Of a DNA stretch of 64,000 nt, positions 51,888-61,334 are shown piece by piece (within the stretch, counting starts at the first letter, position 1; every line of letters starts with the position of its first letter). The stretch is taken from contig NZ_JGZN01000008.1 of NCBI RefSeq assembly GCF_000741715.1, positions 62,001-126,000 on the forward strand, read 5' to 3'. The notes below the pieces were generated by a model. It saw only the letters and a list, made by a program, of their open reading frames with translations, was not told the origin of the DNA and searched no databases. This stretch comes from Bifidobacterium saguini DSM 23967 (lineage in GTDB: Bacteria; Actinomycetota; Actinomycetes; Actinomycetales; Bifidobacteriaceae). Made by a program: the position numbers and the translations under genes.

Positions 51888-54545
51888 TCACCAGTCTTTA
51901 TACCCTGGCTCAGCTATTTCCATGAGACGCGTGTAGGCCTGTTCCAACATCATCAGCATCATGTTACCGGCATCGGTGATATCAGCTTCATGACCGGCAA
52001 TATCGTCGACATCATCTGCAGGTACAGCATCGTTCTCATCTCGTGCATGCCAGAACATCATATACGTCTGTTTTGCCTGCTCGGCAACAGCTCGCGCTAC
52101 ATCGTAATCCTTGATGAGCGGCTGTATGCCATCCAGATTCTCAATTGTGGCAAGCATCAGAGCGAGCGCTGTATCATCCGCCCTTTGTTTGGAGTACACA
52201 ATGTAATCATCATCAAAACCATGTTGACGTGCATAATCGCCATCAGAAACTTGCAGCAGCATATGCAAATCTTCCACAGCTCCCTGTACGCTACACTCGT
52301 TGTAGGCATCTACAAGACACAGACCCGGACGAGCGTGACTCAGCACATTGGTCAGATACGACACGGTGAAATCCCGGTCCGGCCTAAGTATGGCAGCGTG
52401 GCCATGCGCATCTGTATCTTCAGGATGTTGGTCGATGCGCAGTAGATGCAATGCACGGTATTCGTCAACGTCCACCTGAGCCCGTTCGATGCCCAGCATA
52501 GCGGTAACACCAAGCATATGATCGAGCATACCAATCATGGCGCTTTTCAGTCCTTTCGCAGCAAGGTAGTGCGGCAGATACACTGACTTGTCAAGCTCCT
52601 TGAGCTCATGACGCCTAAGATTGAGCACGTAATTAGCCGCCCACACGCCTAGTTGCCCGGCTGTGGGACGCAACCATTTGTTACGCTGCCCCATAGTGAC
52701 GGGTGGGTCGAACAGGTCATCACATTTGACGGACTCCAGAGAGAATCGCGCCCCGAACAACGCGTTAATCTGCACATCAAGACATTCACGCAGTCCCTTG
52801 AGCGCGGGGTCTCGCTCAGCGTCATAGTCGTCGTCTGCACTGGTGACAATATCGTTGAAACGAGCTTCAGTCTTGGCATGCTCGATACGCTTTTTTAACG
52901 CTCGTCTGACGATATCAAGGTCCTTATCAGTGGCGTGGTTTTGGTCAAGGATTCCGTTGCGACCGCCTTCGTGGGTAAGCGGCATTCCATCAACGACATC
53001 GGCAAGTCGCAGCGCCTCCATAAAGTCTTGCGGCCGTTCGGTCTGTAGCGTGGCCTCATCAAGTGGCACGGTGAACACCACTACATCGTCATCGACGAGA
53101 AACGTGCGCGCCAGACGATCCGCACGTGGCTCGACCATCGCGATGGAACGTTCCAAAATAATACTGTCTGAATGGACTACCACACAGTCGCTCTCTGCAA
53201 AGTCGCTTAACAGATCACGTGCGATGGTGGCGCGGATTGTAGATGTGAATCGCCGGGAGATGATTAGTCTGCATCGTGCTTTTATACCAGCAGCGGCAGA
53301 GCGGATAAGTTCCTCGCAATCTTCCACAATCGGGTCCACATATCCGTTGACGAAGAATGCCGGCATTTGTTCTTTGAGATATGCCTGGAAGGATTTGACG
53401 ATTATTTCGATATCGTCATCTCCGAAGCGTGTACGCCAATCAATGTTCGGCGTCTCTAATTCTTTCACTCGATTGGTATTACCGATGGATATGACTTCAG
53501 CCAAACGGCGTGTACAACGCCGGTCATACTTTTTGAGTGATTCGCAATATGAGACCGCCTCATCCGACAATCCGAATTCACGGAGCAAATGCTCATAGGA
53601 GAGACTTGCAACTGGCTTCATGCGATTGTCCTGTGGAAGCTGAAAGCTACCGGTCAGTTCTCCAAGAATCTGTGTGAGCTTAGTCGTGTTACCGAGCAGC
53701 CAACGCAGGCGATCTACATAACAAGCATCTTGCGGTAGACGCCCTTGCGCGATATACACGGCATACATCTTCGCCAGTTTCGCGGAATCTCCAAGCCTTT
53801 CATAAGCTGCCTCCAACATAGTGAACCAACCGTGCGGCAGAACCGCCGTCAAATCCGGTTCATCCCGTTTCGGCCAAATCTGCGTATCCATGTCGATTGA
53901 TTCTTCGATGGACGGCATACAGTTACCAAGCAATCCAACGGTGTGACGGTTGCCAATCCAATCCGTCCAGCGATTGAATCCGGTTATAATCTCCAGCCCC
54001 TCAGCCACGGAGCTCATCTCTTTGGCATCACTACTGAACCATGTGCCCAATCGATCCGCCATATACCGTTCAACAATGTCTGATGCCTCATGTGGCATGA
54101 CCATGCGATTGGCACGAGAACCACGGGATGCATAACGGTGACGATAAAACAAGCGGAAGCACACAGCGCATGCGTGCACACACTGCGGGGCACCATTCCG
54201 CGTGCACGTGCATGACATGCCCGTGACCGTTTCCTCATCATCATTCTTCATACATATCGTCACGTGGGTATGGGCCCGTTCGTCGGTCGCGCCCATCACG
54301 TCCACTGCGACGATTCGATGAGTATCGTTTGGAAACTCATTCCAATAACGTAGGCGACCGCATTCATACAAATCACGACCATCTCGCAGCAGCTGTCTTT
54401 CCTGGTCGTAATCCCGCTCCTCGCCTACACGCCCGGAGAAAAGCATGCTGAATTCCATTACTTTGGTCGGTTCGACATCGAAAACCGTAATATCGTCATT
54501 ACCTCTGCTGCCCACGGTTTCCAAGTATATTGGGAAACCATTCAT
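51888..54545 (-). CDS. large SWIM zinc-finger protein, unknown
   Basis: About 885 residues. A SWIM motif is visible near residues 111-125 (CTCTRNGAPQCVH, i.e. CxC-x7-CxH). SWIM fingers usually accompany SNF2 helicases or transposases, but no helicase motif is seen here. The rest of the chain is mostly helical with several Arg/Asp-rich blocks, including ADRLARTFLVDDDVVVF and a C-terminal region (about 690-885) rich in hydrophobic helices. No neighbour suggests a role. The start is the ATG at 54545, which lacks a clear Shine-Dalgarno. Function unknown; DNA or protein binding is inferred from the SWIM motif. Confidence 0.75.
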   Translation of the reverse strand: MNGFPIYLETVGSRGNDDITVFDVEPTKVMEFSMLFSGRVGEERDYDQERQLLRDGRDLYECGRLRYWNEFPNDTHRIVAVDVMGATDERAHTHVTICMKNDDEETVTGMSCTCTRNGAPQCVHACAVCFRLFYRHRYASRGSRANRMVMPHEASDIVERYMADRLGTWFSSDAKEMSSVAEGLEIITGFNRWTDWIGNRHTVGLLGNCMPSIEESIDMDTQIWPKRDEPDLTAVLPHGWFTMLEAAYERLGDSAKLAKMYAVYIAQGRLPQDACYVDRLRWLLGNTTKLTQILGELTGSFQLPQDNRMKPVASLSYEHLLREFGLSDEAVSYCESLKKYDRRCTRRLAEVISIGNTNRVKELETPNIDWRTRFGDDDIEIIVKSFQAYLKEQMPAFFVNGYVDPIVEDCEELIRSAAAGIKARCRLIISRRFTSTIRATIARDLLSDFAESDCVVVHSDSIILERSIAMVEPRADRLARTFLVDDDVVVFTVPLDEATLQTERPQDFMEALRLADVVDGMPLTHEGGRNGILDQNHATDKDLDIVRRALKKRIEHAKTEARFNDIVTSADDDYDAERDPALKGLRECLDVQINALFGARFSLESVKCDDLFDPPVTMGQRNKWLRPTAGQLGVWAANYVLNLRRHELKELDKSVYLPHYLAAKGLKSAMIGMLDHMLGVTAMLGIERAQVDVDEYRALHLLRIDQHPEDTDAHGHAAILRPDRDFTVSYLTNVLSHARPGLCLVDAYNECSVQGAVEDLHMLLQVSDGDYARQHGFDDDYIVYSKQRADDTALALMLATIENLDGIQPLIKDYDVARAVAEQAKQTYMMFWHARDENDAVPADDVDDIAGHEADITDAGNMMLMMLEQAYTRLMEIAEPGYKDW

Positions 54546-54600
54546 GGACAAAAGATAATGACTAGAAAACCCCTTTTATTCCGCGAGTAGTAAAGCGTAA

Positions 54601-55449
54601 TCACACTGCGTAGGCGGACCAGCGGCCGTGGCTGTGTTCGACTTCGATGGGCATGCCAAACAGGGCGGAGAGACGCTCGTCGGTCAGGCCTTCTTCGAGC
54701 GGGCCGGAGTAGATAATAGTGCCGGCTCCGGGGTTACCCATTGCGTCGATACCATCGCTCGTGGCATCCTCAGCCGAAATCGGCTTGCGGCCCATGATGG
54801 CGATATGGTCGAAGCCAGCAGGAATCTCCTCAAGACGGTGGGTCACGAGCACCACCGCACGGTTGGAGCTTTCCTCGCCGATGCGGCTCAACGTGCGCAT
54901 CACCTGTTCGCGGCCACCCAAGTCAAGGCCCGTGGTCGGCTCGTCCATAATCAGCAATTCCGGGTCGCCCATCAGCGCGCGGGCAATGAGCACACGAGTG
55001 CGCTCGCCTTCGGACAAGCGCCACATCTGCTTGCCTTCCAGATAACCTACGCGGAAGTCATGCAGGAGCTGGCGGGCACGCGCATATTCCGCCTCGGTGT
55101 AGGTATCCTGCCAGCGGCCAGTCACCGCGGAAAGCCCGGTGACAACCGCATCCAGCGGATCTTCGAAATCAGGGAATTGACGGCCCAAATCAGCGGAGGC
55201 GAGACCGATACGCGTGCGCAGCTTGAATACATCGTATTTGCCGAGCTGATGGCCGAGGATGAACACGCGACCGTCCGAGGGGAAAGTGCGGGTGGCGAGC
55301 ATGCCCACCGCCGTTGATTTGCCGATGCCGTTCGGACCGAACAGCACCCACCGCTCCCCCGCCTTGACGGTCAGGTTCACGTCGGTGATGATAACGCGGC
55401 GATTGCGGCGGAATTCAACGTTGTCGAGTTGGAGAACGGTGGTGGGCAT
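54601..55449 (-). CDS. ABC transporter ATPase without adjacent permease
   Basis: A 282-residue single-domain ABC ATPase. Walker A is GPNGIGKST, the signature is LSEGERTRVLIARAL (Glu in place of Gly), Walker B is LLIMDEPTTGLD and the H-loop is LVTHRLEEIP. The LSEGER variant and RLSEGE preceding segment resemble ModF/YlmA-like stand-alone ATPases. No permease is encoded nearby, so it may act alone or with a distant partner. The ATG at 55449 is chosen because the ABC domain begins there; a weak AGGATTATTCGCT precedes it. Confidence 0.85.
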   Translation of the reverse strand: MPTTVLQLDNVEFRRNRRVIITDVNLTVKAGERWVLFGPNGIGKSTAVGMLATRTFPSDGRVFILGHQLGKYDVFKLRTRIGLASADLGRQFPDFEDPLDAVVTGLSAVTGRWQDTYTEAEYARARQLLHDFRVGYLEGKQMWRLSEGERTRVLIARALMGDPELLIMDEPTTGLDLGGREQVMRTLSRIGEESSNRAVVLVTHRLEEIPAGFDHIAIMGRKPISAEDATSDGIDAMGNPGAGTIIYSGPLEEGLTDERLSALFGMPIEVEHSHGRWSAYAV

Positions 55450-55516
55450 AGCGAATAATCCTAGAAAATGATAGCTGTAATAACACATGGAGGGAAAGCA
55501 TCGTCTTATAGGCGAT

Positions 55517-55566
55517 GTCTCTCCCTCCGTCACGCTTCGCGTGCCACCTCCCTCATCAGAGGGAGG
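55517..55566 (-). repeat. REP-like element, single reverse copy before glgA end
   Basis: A reverse copy: minus strand reads CCTCCCTCTGATGAGGGAGG through GACGGAGGGAGAGAC. It lies between the ABC ATPase start and the glgA stop and is 12 bp from the glgA stop codon, where its hairpin could act as a terminator-like structure. Confidence 0.75.
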
Positions 55567-55577
55567 CCAGGAACGGA

Positions 55578-56828
55578 CTACTTCTTCTGTTCGTCGAGGA
55601 CGGACTGGTAGACCTTGACAGTTTCGTCGGCGATGGATTCCCAGCTGAACACGTCACGGGCGCGTTCGTAGCCGGCCTGGCCCATCTTCTTGCGGAGTTC
55701 CGGATCAGCCATGATCTTGTTGATGGCATCGGCCATATCATGCACAAACTTATCCGGATCAGTCGGGGTACCAGTGCCATCGTGCAGCTGATCAATCGGC
55801 ACCAGGAAACCGGTCTCGCCATCGACCACAACCTCAGGGATGCCGCCGGTGGCGGAAGCCACCACAGGCAGACCGCAGGCCATAGCCTCAAGATTCACAA
55901 TGCCCAGCGGCTCGTAGATCGACGGGCAGATGAAGGCATCGCAGCCGTGTTCCAGAGCAGACAGCTCGTTCTTCGGCAGCATCTCCTCAATCCACACGAT
56001 GTTGCCACGCTCCTTATCGAGCTCGGCGAACGAGGTCTTGACCTCTTCCATAATCTCCGGAGTATCCGGAGCGCCGGCGCACAGCACCACCTGAACATCC
56101 GGGTTCACGAAGTGCAGCGCCTTCAGCAGGTATGGCAGACCCTTCTGACGGGTGATACGGCCTACGAACAGCAGGGTCGGCTTGGAACGGTCGATGTTGT
56201 AACGCTCGAAGACCTTCCAACCCGGATCGTCATCGGCCGGAGTGGCGAATTCAGACATGGTGATGCCGTTGTACACCACAACCACCTTATCCGGGTCAAG
56301 GTTCGGGTAAGCGGTAAGAATATCCTTACGCATACCACCGGAGACGGCGATCACGCGATCAGCGTGCTCGTAAGCATCCTTCTCAGCCCAAGAGCTCAGG
56401 TTGTAGCCACCACCGAGCTGTTCACGCTTCCACGGGCGGAACGGCTCCAGAGAGTGCGCGGTAATGACCAGCGGAGTGCCGTGCAGCATCTTGGCCAGAT
56501 AACCAGCAAGGCATGCGTACCAAGTATGAGCGTGGATGATATCAGCATCGACATCATTGGCGATCTGCAAATCCACGCCGAACGTCTTCAAAGCACCATT
56601 AGCATCAGCCAGCTCGGACGGTGTATCGTAGCCTACAACCTTAAGGCTACCCTTGGCTTCGGCGGCATTCGGAATCGCTGGAACATCAGCCTCAGTGCGC
56701 TTGCCATCAAAAGCACGCACAGTCACATCGATACGTTCGGCCAAAACCTTGGACAGTTCTTCGGCGTGCACGCCAGCGCCACCATAGACATGCGGCGGGT
56801 ATTCGCGGGTGAGAATGTCGACCTTCAT
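55578..56828 (-). CDS. glgA: glycogen synthase, Corynebacterium type
   Basis: A 416-residue GT4/GT5-like glycosyltransferase. The N-terminal [20 protein letters not shown] (donor/acceptor loop) and the C-terminal nucleotide-sugar site [20 protein letters not shown] (E-x7-E motif, Glu in IVNLEAMA) are diagnostic of the actinobacterial GlgA/GlgM family. It elongates alpha-1,4 glucan from ADP-glucose, or makes maltose-1-phosphate in some relatives. The start at 56828 is the ATG after AAGGAGAGG. A terminator-like hairpin lies in its leader. Confidence 0.92.
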   Translation of the reverse strand: MKVDILTREYPPHVYGGAGVHAEELSKVLAERIDVTVRAFDGKRTEADVPAIPNAAEAKGSLKVVGYDTPSELADANGALKTFGVDLQIANDVDADIIHAHTWYACLAGYLAKMLHGTPLVITAHSLEPFRPWKREQLGGGYNLSSWAEKDAYEHADRVIAVSGGMRKDILTAYPNLDPDKVVVVYNGITMSEFATPADDDPGWKVFERYNIDRSKPTLLFVGRITRQKGLPYLLKALHFVNPDVQVVLCAGAPDTPEIMEEVKTSFAELDKERGNIVWIEEMLPKNELSALEHGCDAFICPSIYEPLGIVNLEAMACGLPVVASATGGIPEVVVDGETGFLVPIDQLHDGTGTPTDPDKFVHDMADAINKIMADPELRKKMGQAGYERARDVFSWESIADETVKVYQSVLDEQKK

Positions 56829-56893
56829 TGGACTGCCTCTCCTTCTTTTCATCAGAACACTGGAAGCAAGTTCTACTTTAAGGCACAGGACCC

Positions 56894-56926
56894 GCAAAAA
56901 CGCACAACATTCAACGTGCGTTTTGC
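56894..56926 (-). promoter_or_regulatory. hairpin with U-run in the glgA leader
   Basis: GCAAAA(A)CGCAC (56894-56905) pairs with GTGCGTTTTGC (56916-56926), one bulge, about 11 bp. On the minus strand it is followed by TTTTT-GCGGG. It is placed 70-100 bp upstream of the glgA start and downstream of no gene, so it may be an attenuator or the upstream end of a transcript. Confidence 0.45.
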
Positions 56927-57068
56927 ATTTTGCCCGCACATTAACCCCCATCCAGACCTCACAAAATGCCTACCGATAGAGCAACCTGATGAATGCAAAA
57001 ACTAGACGAAGGACATACTCTCAGCCTAGACTGGAGATACTCGCACAGGTCTTAATCGAAGGGGTAAC

Positions 57069-58532
57069 ATGACCAGGCAACAACCACAAAACCCATATGG
57101 ACAGACAGGCCAGCCATCACCATCGCATCAGCCCAATCCATATCCACCTAATCAGGCTAATCAACCCAGCCAACCCAGCCAATATGGCGGACCTTCATAT
57201 CAAGGGAATCCGCCGCAGCAATCACATCCATACCCCCAGTACACCAATTCAACCAATCCTCGGCAGAATCCGTATCCTCAGCAGCAATACCCGTACGCTC
57301 AGCAATCCAATCCATATGCACAATCTGGCGCACGCCCGAACAATCCACCCGCCTCGCATGTACCGGCAAATCCGCGCCCTGCACCATCTCAGTACTATTA
57401 CACACAACCGGTAAGGAAAAAACGCGGTCTGAGCGGCGGCGGTATCGCAGCCATTGTGATTTCAGTAGTTCTCATACCGATTCTGTTGTTCATTGCAGTT
57501 ACCGCTGGCTTTGCAGCTATGGCAAACAAGGCGTTTAATGACGCCGCTCAGCAGGCACAAAGTCAAGCGGAGCAACAGCAACAGACTCAGCCCAAAGTCA
57601 CCTACATCACAATGAAGGATCGCCCTTCATATCAGGAAACATACCAATACGTTAATGGTAAATACGAGCAGTACAGTCAGGAAGCACTCACTGATTTACA
57701 GGGCTTTATGGATAAGTACCGCATTCCGATTACTGATGATGGTGGCAAATATGTGACCGACTTCATCGCCGTGCTAGGCAAGTATTCCAATAATTTGAAA
57801 CTGATCGGAGACACTATTGGCGTCGATGCTGATGAGATGGACGACATCATCGCCTCCTACAAAACCGATACGGATACGGTAGAGGCTCATTTCAAGAAGG
57901 GCGAGCCGCTTGAAGTGCAAATCACACTCAAAGGCACCAATGGTGACACGTATACGGTTGATGGCCAGAATTCCGTGGAATTAAAGCCGTTATGGGCGGA
58001 CTTGGAGCCGAAGATTGCATCAGCAGCCAATAATATGGGCTCCAATTATGCCGAAAGCGCCCAAAAAATCGTGGAGCTTGCCGGATTGCAAGTCAATTGG
58101 GATTTCAATGCCGGCAAGCAATACTGCACCAAGTCTTCTTCCAATAATCCGGATATGCAGGCTCTCGAAGACAAAGAAACGTTTGCATATTATTGCCCGG
58201 TTACGCCAAACGTTATTTACGCTAACGCGAATGCTAGCGGCTGGGACACGGATTACGCCCCTGCCGCGGCAATTCGCCATGAGCTCGCCCACCATGCCAT
58301 TCATATGTATTGCGGCACTATTCAGCCACCAGTGGTGGTGCAGAATGGCGTGAATCGTTTTGAGGGCGTGACGAGCAGTTATGCCATCAAGTATTTGGGA
58401 GCAGACGCGAAGTGGCTTAAGCAAAGCGCGCAGTACGCCGCGCAGAATCATCACGAACAATATTTGATGGATGATTTCACGGATAAGGCCGCTGAAGCGA
58501 TTCATCGAGGCGAATGCGAGGCGATCCAGTAG
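57069..58532 (+). CDS. putative membrane-anchored zinc metallopeptidase
   Basis: A 487-residue protein. Residues about 1-115 are a Pro/Gln/Asn/Tyr-rich low-complexity tail. A basic stretch (VRKKRGLSGG) then a membrane helix (about 125-150; IAAIVISVVLIPILLFIAV) follow, then an extracytoplasmic domain of about 330 residues. That domain carries HELAHH (HExxH) in AAIRHELAHHAIHMYCG and a later Glu in FEGVTSSYA that might be the third zinc ligand. Two Cys nearby suggest a disulfide. It resembles the arrangement of Gram-positive surface proteases with an N-terminal Pro-rich cytoplasmic domain. Family not recognised. Confidence 0.78.
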   Translation: MTRQQPQNPYGQTGQPSPSHQPNPYPPNQANQPSQPSQYGGPSYQGNPPQQSHPYPQYTNSTNPRQNPYPQQQYPYAQQSNPYAQSGARPNNPPASHVPANPRPAPSQYYYTQPVRKKRGLSGGGIAAIVISVVLIPILLFIAVTAGFAAMANKAFNDAAQQAQSQAEQQQQTQPKVTYITMKDRPSYQETYQYVNGKYEQYSQEALTDLQGFMDKYRIPITDDGGKYVTDFIAVLGKYSNNLKLIGDTIGVDADEMDDIIASYKTDTDTVEAHFKKGEPLEVQITLKGTNGDTYTVDGQNSVELKPLWADLEPKIASAANNMGSNYAESAQKIVELAGLQVNWDFNAGKQYCTKSSSNNPDMQALEDKETFAYYCPVTPNVIYANANASGWDTDYAPAAAIRHELAHHAIHMYCGTIQPPVVVQNGVNRFEGVTSSYAIKYLGADAKWLKQSAQYAAQNHHEQYLMDDFTDKAAEAIHRGECEAIQ

Positions 58533-58573
58533 CAAACGCCCGATAAGTTACTTGAAAGAAGCAGTAATTGGAG

Positions 58574-58679
58574 GCAGTAATTGCGCGTGTTCACGAAACC
58601 GCCGCGCAGTTACTGCCTCTTTTCAATACAAAACAGGCAGTAACTGCGAGTTCTATTCGTACGTGCGCACAGTTACTGC
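58574..58679. repeat. alternating inverted-repeat array A, second locus
   Basis: Four full copies of the same 13-bp unit as at 18218-18389 (reverse 58574-58586, forward 58604-58616, reverse 58637-58649, forward 58667-58679), plus a partial copy at 58561. It again lies between convergent genes, with neighbours about 30-33 bp apart. Confidence 0.85.
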
Positions 58680-58736
58680 CTGCTTACGACCTATTACAGC
58701 CTGTTGTTACAACCGGTTACGGCTACCAGCACCGAA

Positions 58737-59201
58737 TCAGACGGCGGTACCGTTCTGATCGAGGTTCGGATTGTCCTTCGAATTGCCGGCGGTGAAGAAC
58801 AGGCTCACCACGCCGACGATGAATACGCCGGAGACAGTGGCGATGAGCCACATCGGATGGCTCGGCAGCCACATCACCACAAAGAATGCGATGATGGCCA
58901 GGGCAATCAGCGTCCAGCTGCCCACGCGGAACCACTGGCGCACTGAATGCGGTGCTTTGAACATCTTTGGATTCGTATAGTTCGGATTGGTGGTGAGCAG
59001 GGTTTCGGTCTCCTCGACCTTGCCGCCGCTCGGCTTCCATTCCTTGCCATCCGTGCCATCCTGCAAACGAATGGACTTCTGCTGCAGCTGGTATTCGTCA
59101 ATCATTCCCGAGCGGCCGCGGCCTTGGGTTTGGTCGTACTGCGAAGGCACTCCCCTACGGTTGGCTTTGGCTTGGGCACGACGTTCTGCACGATTCGGCA
59201 T
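58737..59201 (-). CDS. conserved-looking membrane protein, two helices
   Basis: A 154-residue protein with a basic N-terminus (MPNRAERRAQAKANRRG), a polar middle and two membrane helices (about 95-112 and 118-137) separated by a short WLPSHP turn. The C-terminal tail is Asn/Asp-rich. The start at 59201 is the natural ATG of the frame. I do not recognise a family. It lies next to the convergent repeat array on one side and the GH129 gene on the other. Confidence 0.72.
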   Translation of the reverse strand: MPNRAERRAQAKANRRGVPSQYDQTQGRGRSGMIDEYQLQQKSIRLQDGTDGKEWKPSGGKVEETETLLTTNPNYTNPKMFKAPHSVRQWFRVGSWTLIALAIIAFFVVMWLPSHPMWLIATVSGVFIVGVVSLFFTAGNSKDNPNLDQNGTAV

Positions 59202-59241
59202 GTAATCTACTCCTGTTTCGACGTTGACACTGATGGCTATA

Positions 59242-61125
59242 TTACTCGCTTATGCGGTAGGTCTGCGTATGGAAATCGCAAGTAACCGACGTGCCATCCG
59301 CAAACACGGAACGCTGCACCAAGGGATCGCCGTCAACGAACTCGTGACGGACCAGTTCCTGCATGCCGATTCGTTCGTGGAAGGCCGCGACCTGATGGCA
59401 GCGTTCGATGTCGTTTTCCGTGCGGGCGCGCTGCTCATCATCCATGTCACCATCCACGCCGACATAGGCGGCGTCGCGAATCAGGTATGGAGCACCGCCG
59501 TTGAGCAGGGCGTAAAGCATATAATCGTCGCCATCCACCACGCGCTCCATCATCCACGGTTCGATGACGCAGTCATGGTAGACGAGGTTATACAGCGGTA
59601 CCGGCACGCCTTGGCGCGGCTGCGCGGGCGAACGCATCTGGAAATCGTATGGTGCGTAATGGCAGAACACGAGGCTCGGCACAGCCCAATCCGATACTTC
59701 TTCAGAAGAAGACAGGATGCCGTGTGAAAGCAGGTATTCGAAGCATTCAGCGCGGCGTTCGTAGCATTCACGTCGGGTCATGCGGTGTTCCGGGTTGGAG
59801 CATTCGTCGCCCTCATTGCAGGTGAATACGTCCAGATACGCGCAATCCAAATCAACGCCATGTGCTGCGATTTCAGCGAAGTTGCGGCGCACATAGTCAG
59901 GTGCGAGTTCGGCACACAGGTAGGTTTGGTGGCCGCCTGCCCAACGCGCGTGCTCGGGCATAGTGCCGTCCGCCAAACGAATGGCATTGTTGGCGTCAAA
60001 GGTTTGTGCGGTGAAGTAGTAGTCACGGTATTGATCATGCGTGCCGAAAATGTCGCCCTGCTCATGAACGGCATCCACCAGCGCCTTCATACCTTCCCAG
60101 CCGCCTGCTTCCTCGCACGCTGGCAGATAATCAGGGTGGGCATTGTCGTATCCCGGCTGTGCCCAACCATCCAAATGCATGTAGAGACGGCCGGCACCCA
60201 TGCTATGCAAGGTTTGCATTTGCTTGGTACGCTGCGCGAAGGTGACCAGCGAATCGTTCTTTTCGGGATGTTCCGGATCATAGAAGGACGAGTCGGGCTG
60301 CACTTTGGTTTTGATGCCGACGTGCACCCAGGAACGACCAATCAAATCGCGTACGGAAGGATTGCGTGCGGCTTTTTCGGCGAGCGTGCGCAAATGGCCA
60401 CGTTCGTCCACGTAGGCACGGTAGGTTTTGCATACTGCGGTATGGTCCGCGTTATCGAGGAAACGGTAACGGATTACACGGCGGTAGTTCATCGTGCCAA
60501 GGCTGGGTTCGAACCATGTGCCGATGTGTGTATACGGACCGTTTTCCGGATGGTCGATGCTGTAGCCCGCATTCCACGGGGTTTCGCAGATGGCGATGTA
60601 CGCGTGGGCATCAGCGCGAATCTGCGCGAACCACGGCATGTAACCACCGGCTGTTTCGTATCGGCCATCGAAGGCGATGTCTTGAGTGGTTACTGCGGTC
60701 GGCCAGGTATTAGGAATAAGCACGCCCTGCTCGTGCGTAATCAATGTTGCATCGTGTTCGTCTGCACGATCGAAGGCAAACGGAGCAGGCCACGCCACGT
60801 TTGTAACGTTCAGCCCCTGTTCATTGAGTGGAATCCATTCGAACAACACGTCGCCGGAGGAACGCTCCACCCAAACATAGGTTTCGAATGCGTATGCACT
60901 GTGGCCGAACCCTGTGTATATGCTGCGGATGCCAACGCCGGTTCCGGTTTCTCGCTGCTCATGTGTAATGGATACGGCATCAGTGAATGCGAATGTTCCT
61001 TGGCTTGCTGTCAGGCTTGGTACGGCATCAGCGCAAGTGCTCCATTCGGCTCCGCTGCGCGTGAAAACGAACTGCAGTGTTCGTTCATCGAATCGCACGG
61101 TGGTCCCGGATACGGTGAATTCCAT
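59242..61125 (-). CDS. GH129 alpha-N-acetylgalactosaminidase (NagBb-like), intracellular
   Basis: A 627-residue glycoside hydrolase without signal peptide. It resembles the bifidobacterial GH129 enzymes (NagBb, about 634 residues), which release GalNAc from mucin-type O-glycans inside the cell. From memory NagBb has D330, D435 and E478 as active-site residues. Here the same spacing occurs: D327 (in GYDN), D432 (in YLDVF) and E475 (in SSSEE), that is 105 and 43 residues apart. The ATG at 61125 follows GAGGAG. The next gene on the strand is a peptide-binding lipoprotein, transcribed upstream; co-regulation is possible. Confidence 0.85.
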   Translation of the reverse strand: MEFTVSGTTVRFDERTLQFVFTRSGAEWSTCADAVPSLTASQGTFAFTDAVSITHEQRETGTGVGIRSIYTGFGHSAYAFETYVWVERSSGDVLFEWIPLNEQGLNVTNVAWPAPFAFDRADEHDATLITHEQGVLIPNTWPTAVTTQDIAFDGRYETAGGYMPWFAQIRADAHAYIAICETPWNAGYSIDHPENGPYTHIGTWFEPSLGTMNYRRVIRYRFLDNADHTAVCKTYRAYVDERGHLRTLAEKAARNPSVRDLIGRSWVHVGIKTKVQPDSSFYDPEHPEKNDSLVTFAQRTKQMQTLHSMGAGRLYMHLDGWAQPGYDNAHPDYLPACEEAGGWEGMKALVDAVHEQGDIFGTHDQYRDYYFTAQTFDANNAIRLADGTMPEHARWAGGHQTYLCAELAPDYVRRNFAEIAAHGVDLDCAYLDVFTCNEGDECSNPEHRMTRRECYERRAECFEYLLSHGILSSSEEVSDWAVPSLVFCHYAPYDFQMRSPAQPRQGVPVPLYNLVYHDCVIEPWMMERVVDGDDYMLYALLNGGAPYLIRDAAYVGVDGDMDDEQRARTENDIERCHQVAAFHERIGMQELVRHEFVDGDPLVQRSVFADGTSVTCDFHTQTYRISE

Positions 61126-61220
61126 GAGAGGTACTCCTCGTTTCTGTTGTATAGCTGCCTCAGTGTTGGCAATGGTTTGGATTGTACAGTTCGACTGCGG
61201 CAAAACATCGATTTGCGGCA

Positions 61221-61258
61221 AGACGCCCGCCTGCCTCATCTGAGACAAACGGGCGTCT
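61221..61258 (-). terminator. hairpin terminator between SBP and GH129 genes
   Basis: AGACGCCCG (61221-61229) with CGGGCGTCT (61250-61258) around a 20-base loop that can form a second small stem (CTCA/TGAG). On the minus strand it follows the solute-binding protein gene by 76 bp. U-tract weak. Confidence 0.6.
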
Positions 61259-61334
61259 GATTATGCACCTACGCAGTTTATCGTTCACGGTTAGCAGTCG
61301 CGAATGATGACTGCGATCGCGCTAATCGACAGAT

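Noticed and set aside
55515-57005. 496-residue plus-strand frame opposite glgA
   Set aside because: Antisense shadow of glgA, starting inside a REP-like repeat.
59785-61260. 491-residue plus-strand frame opposite the GH129 gene
   Set aside because: No recognisable motif, no ribosome binding site, and complete overlap with a well-supported gene.
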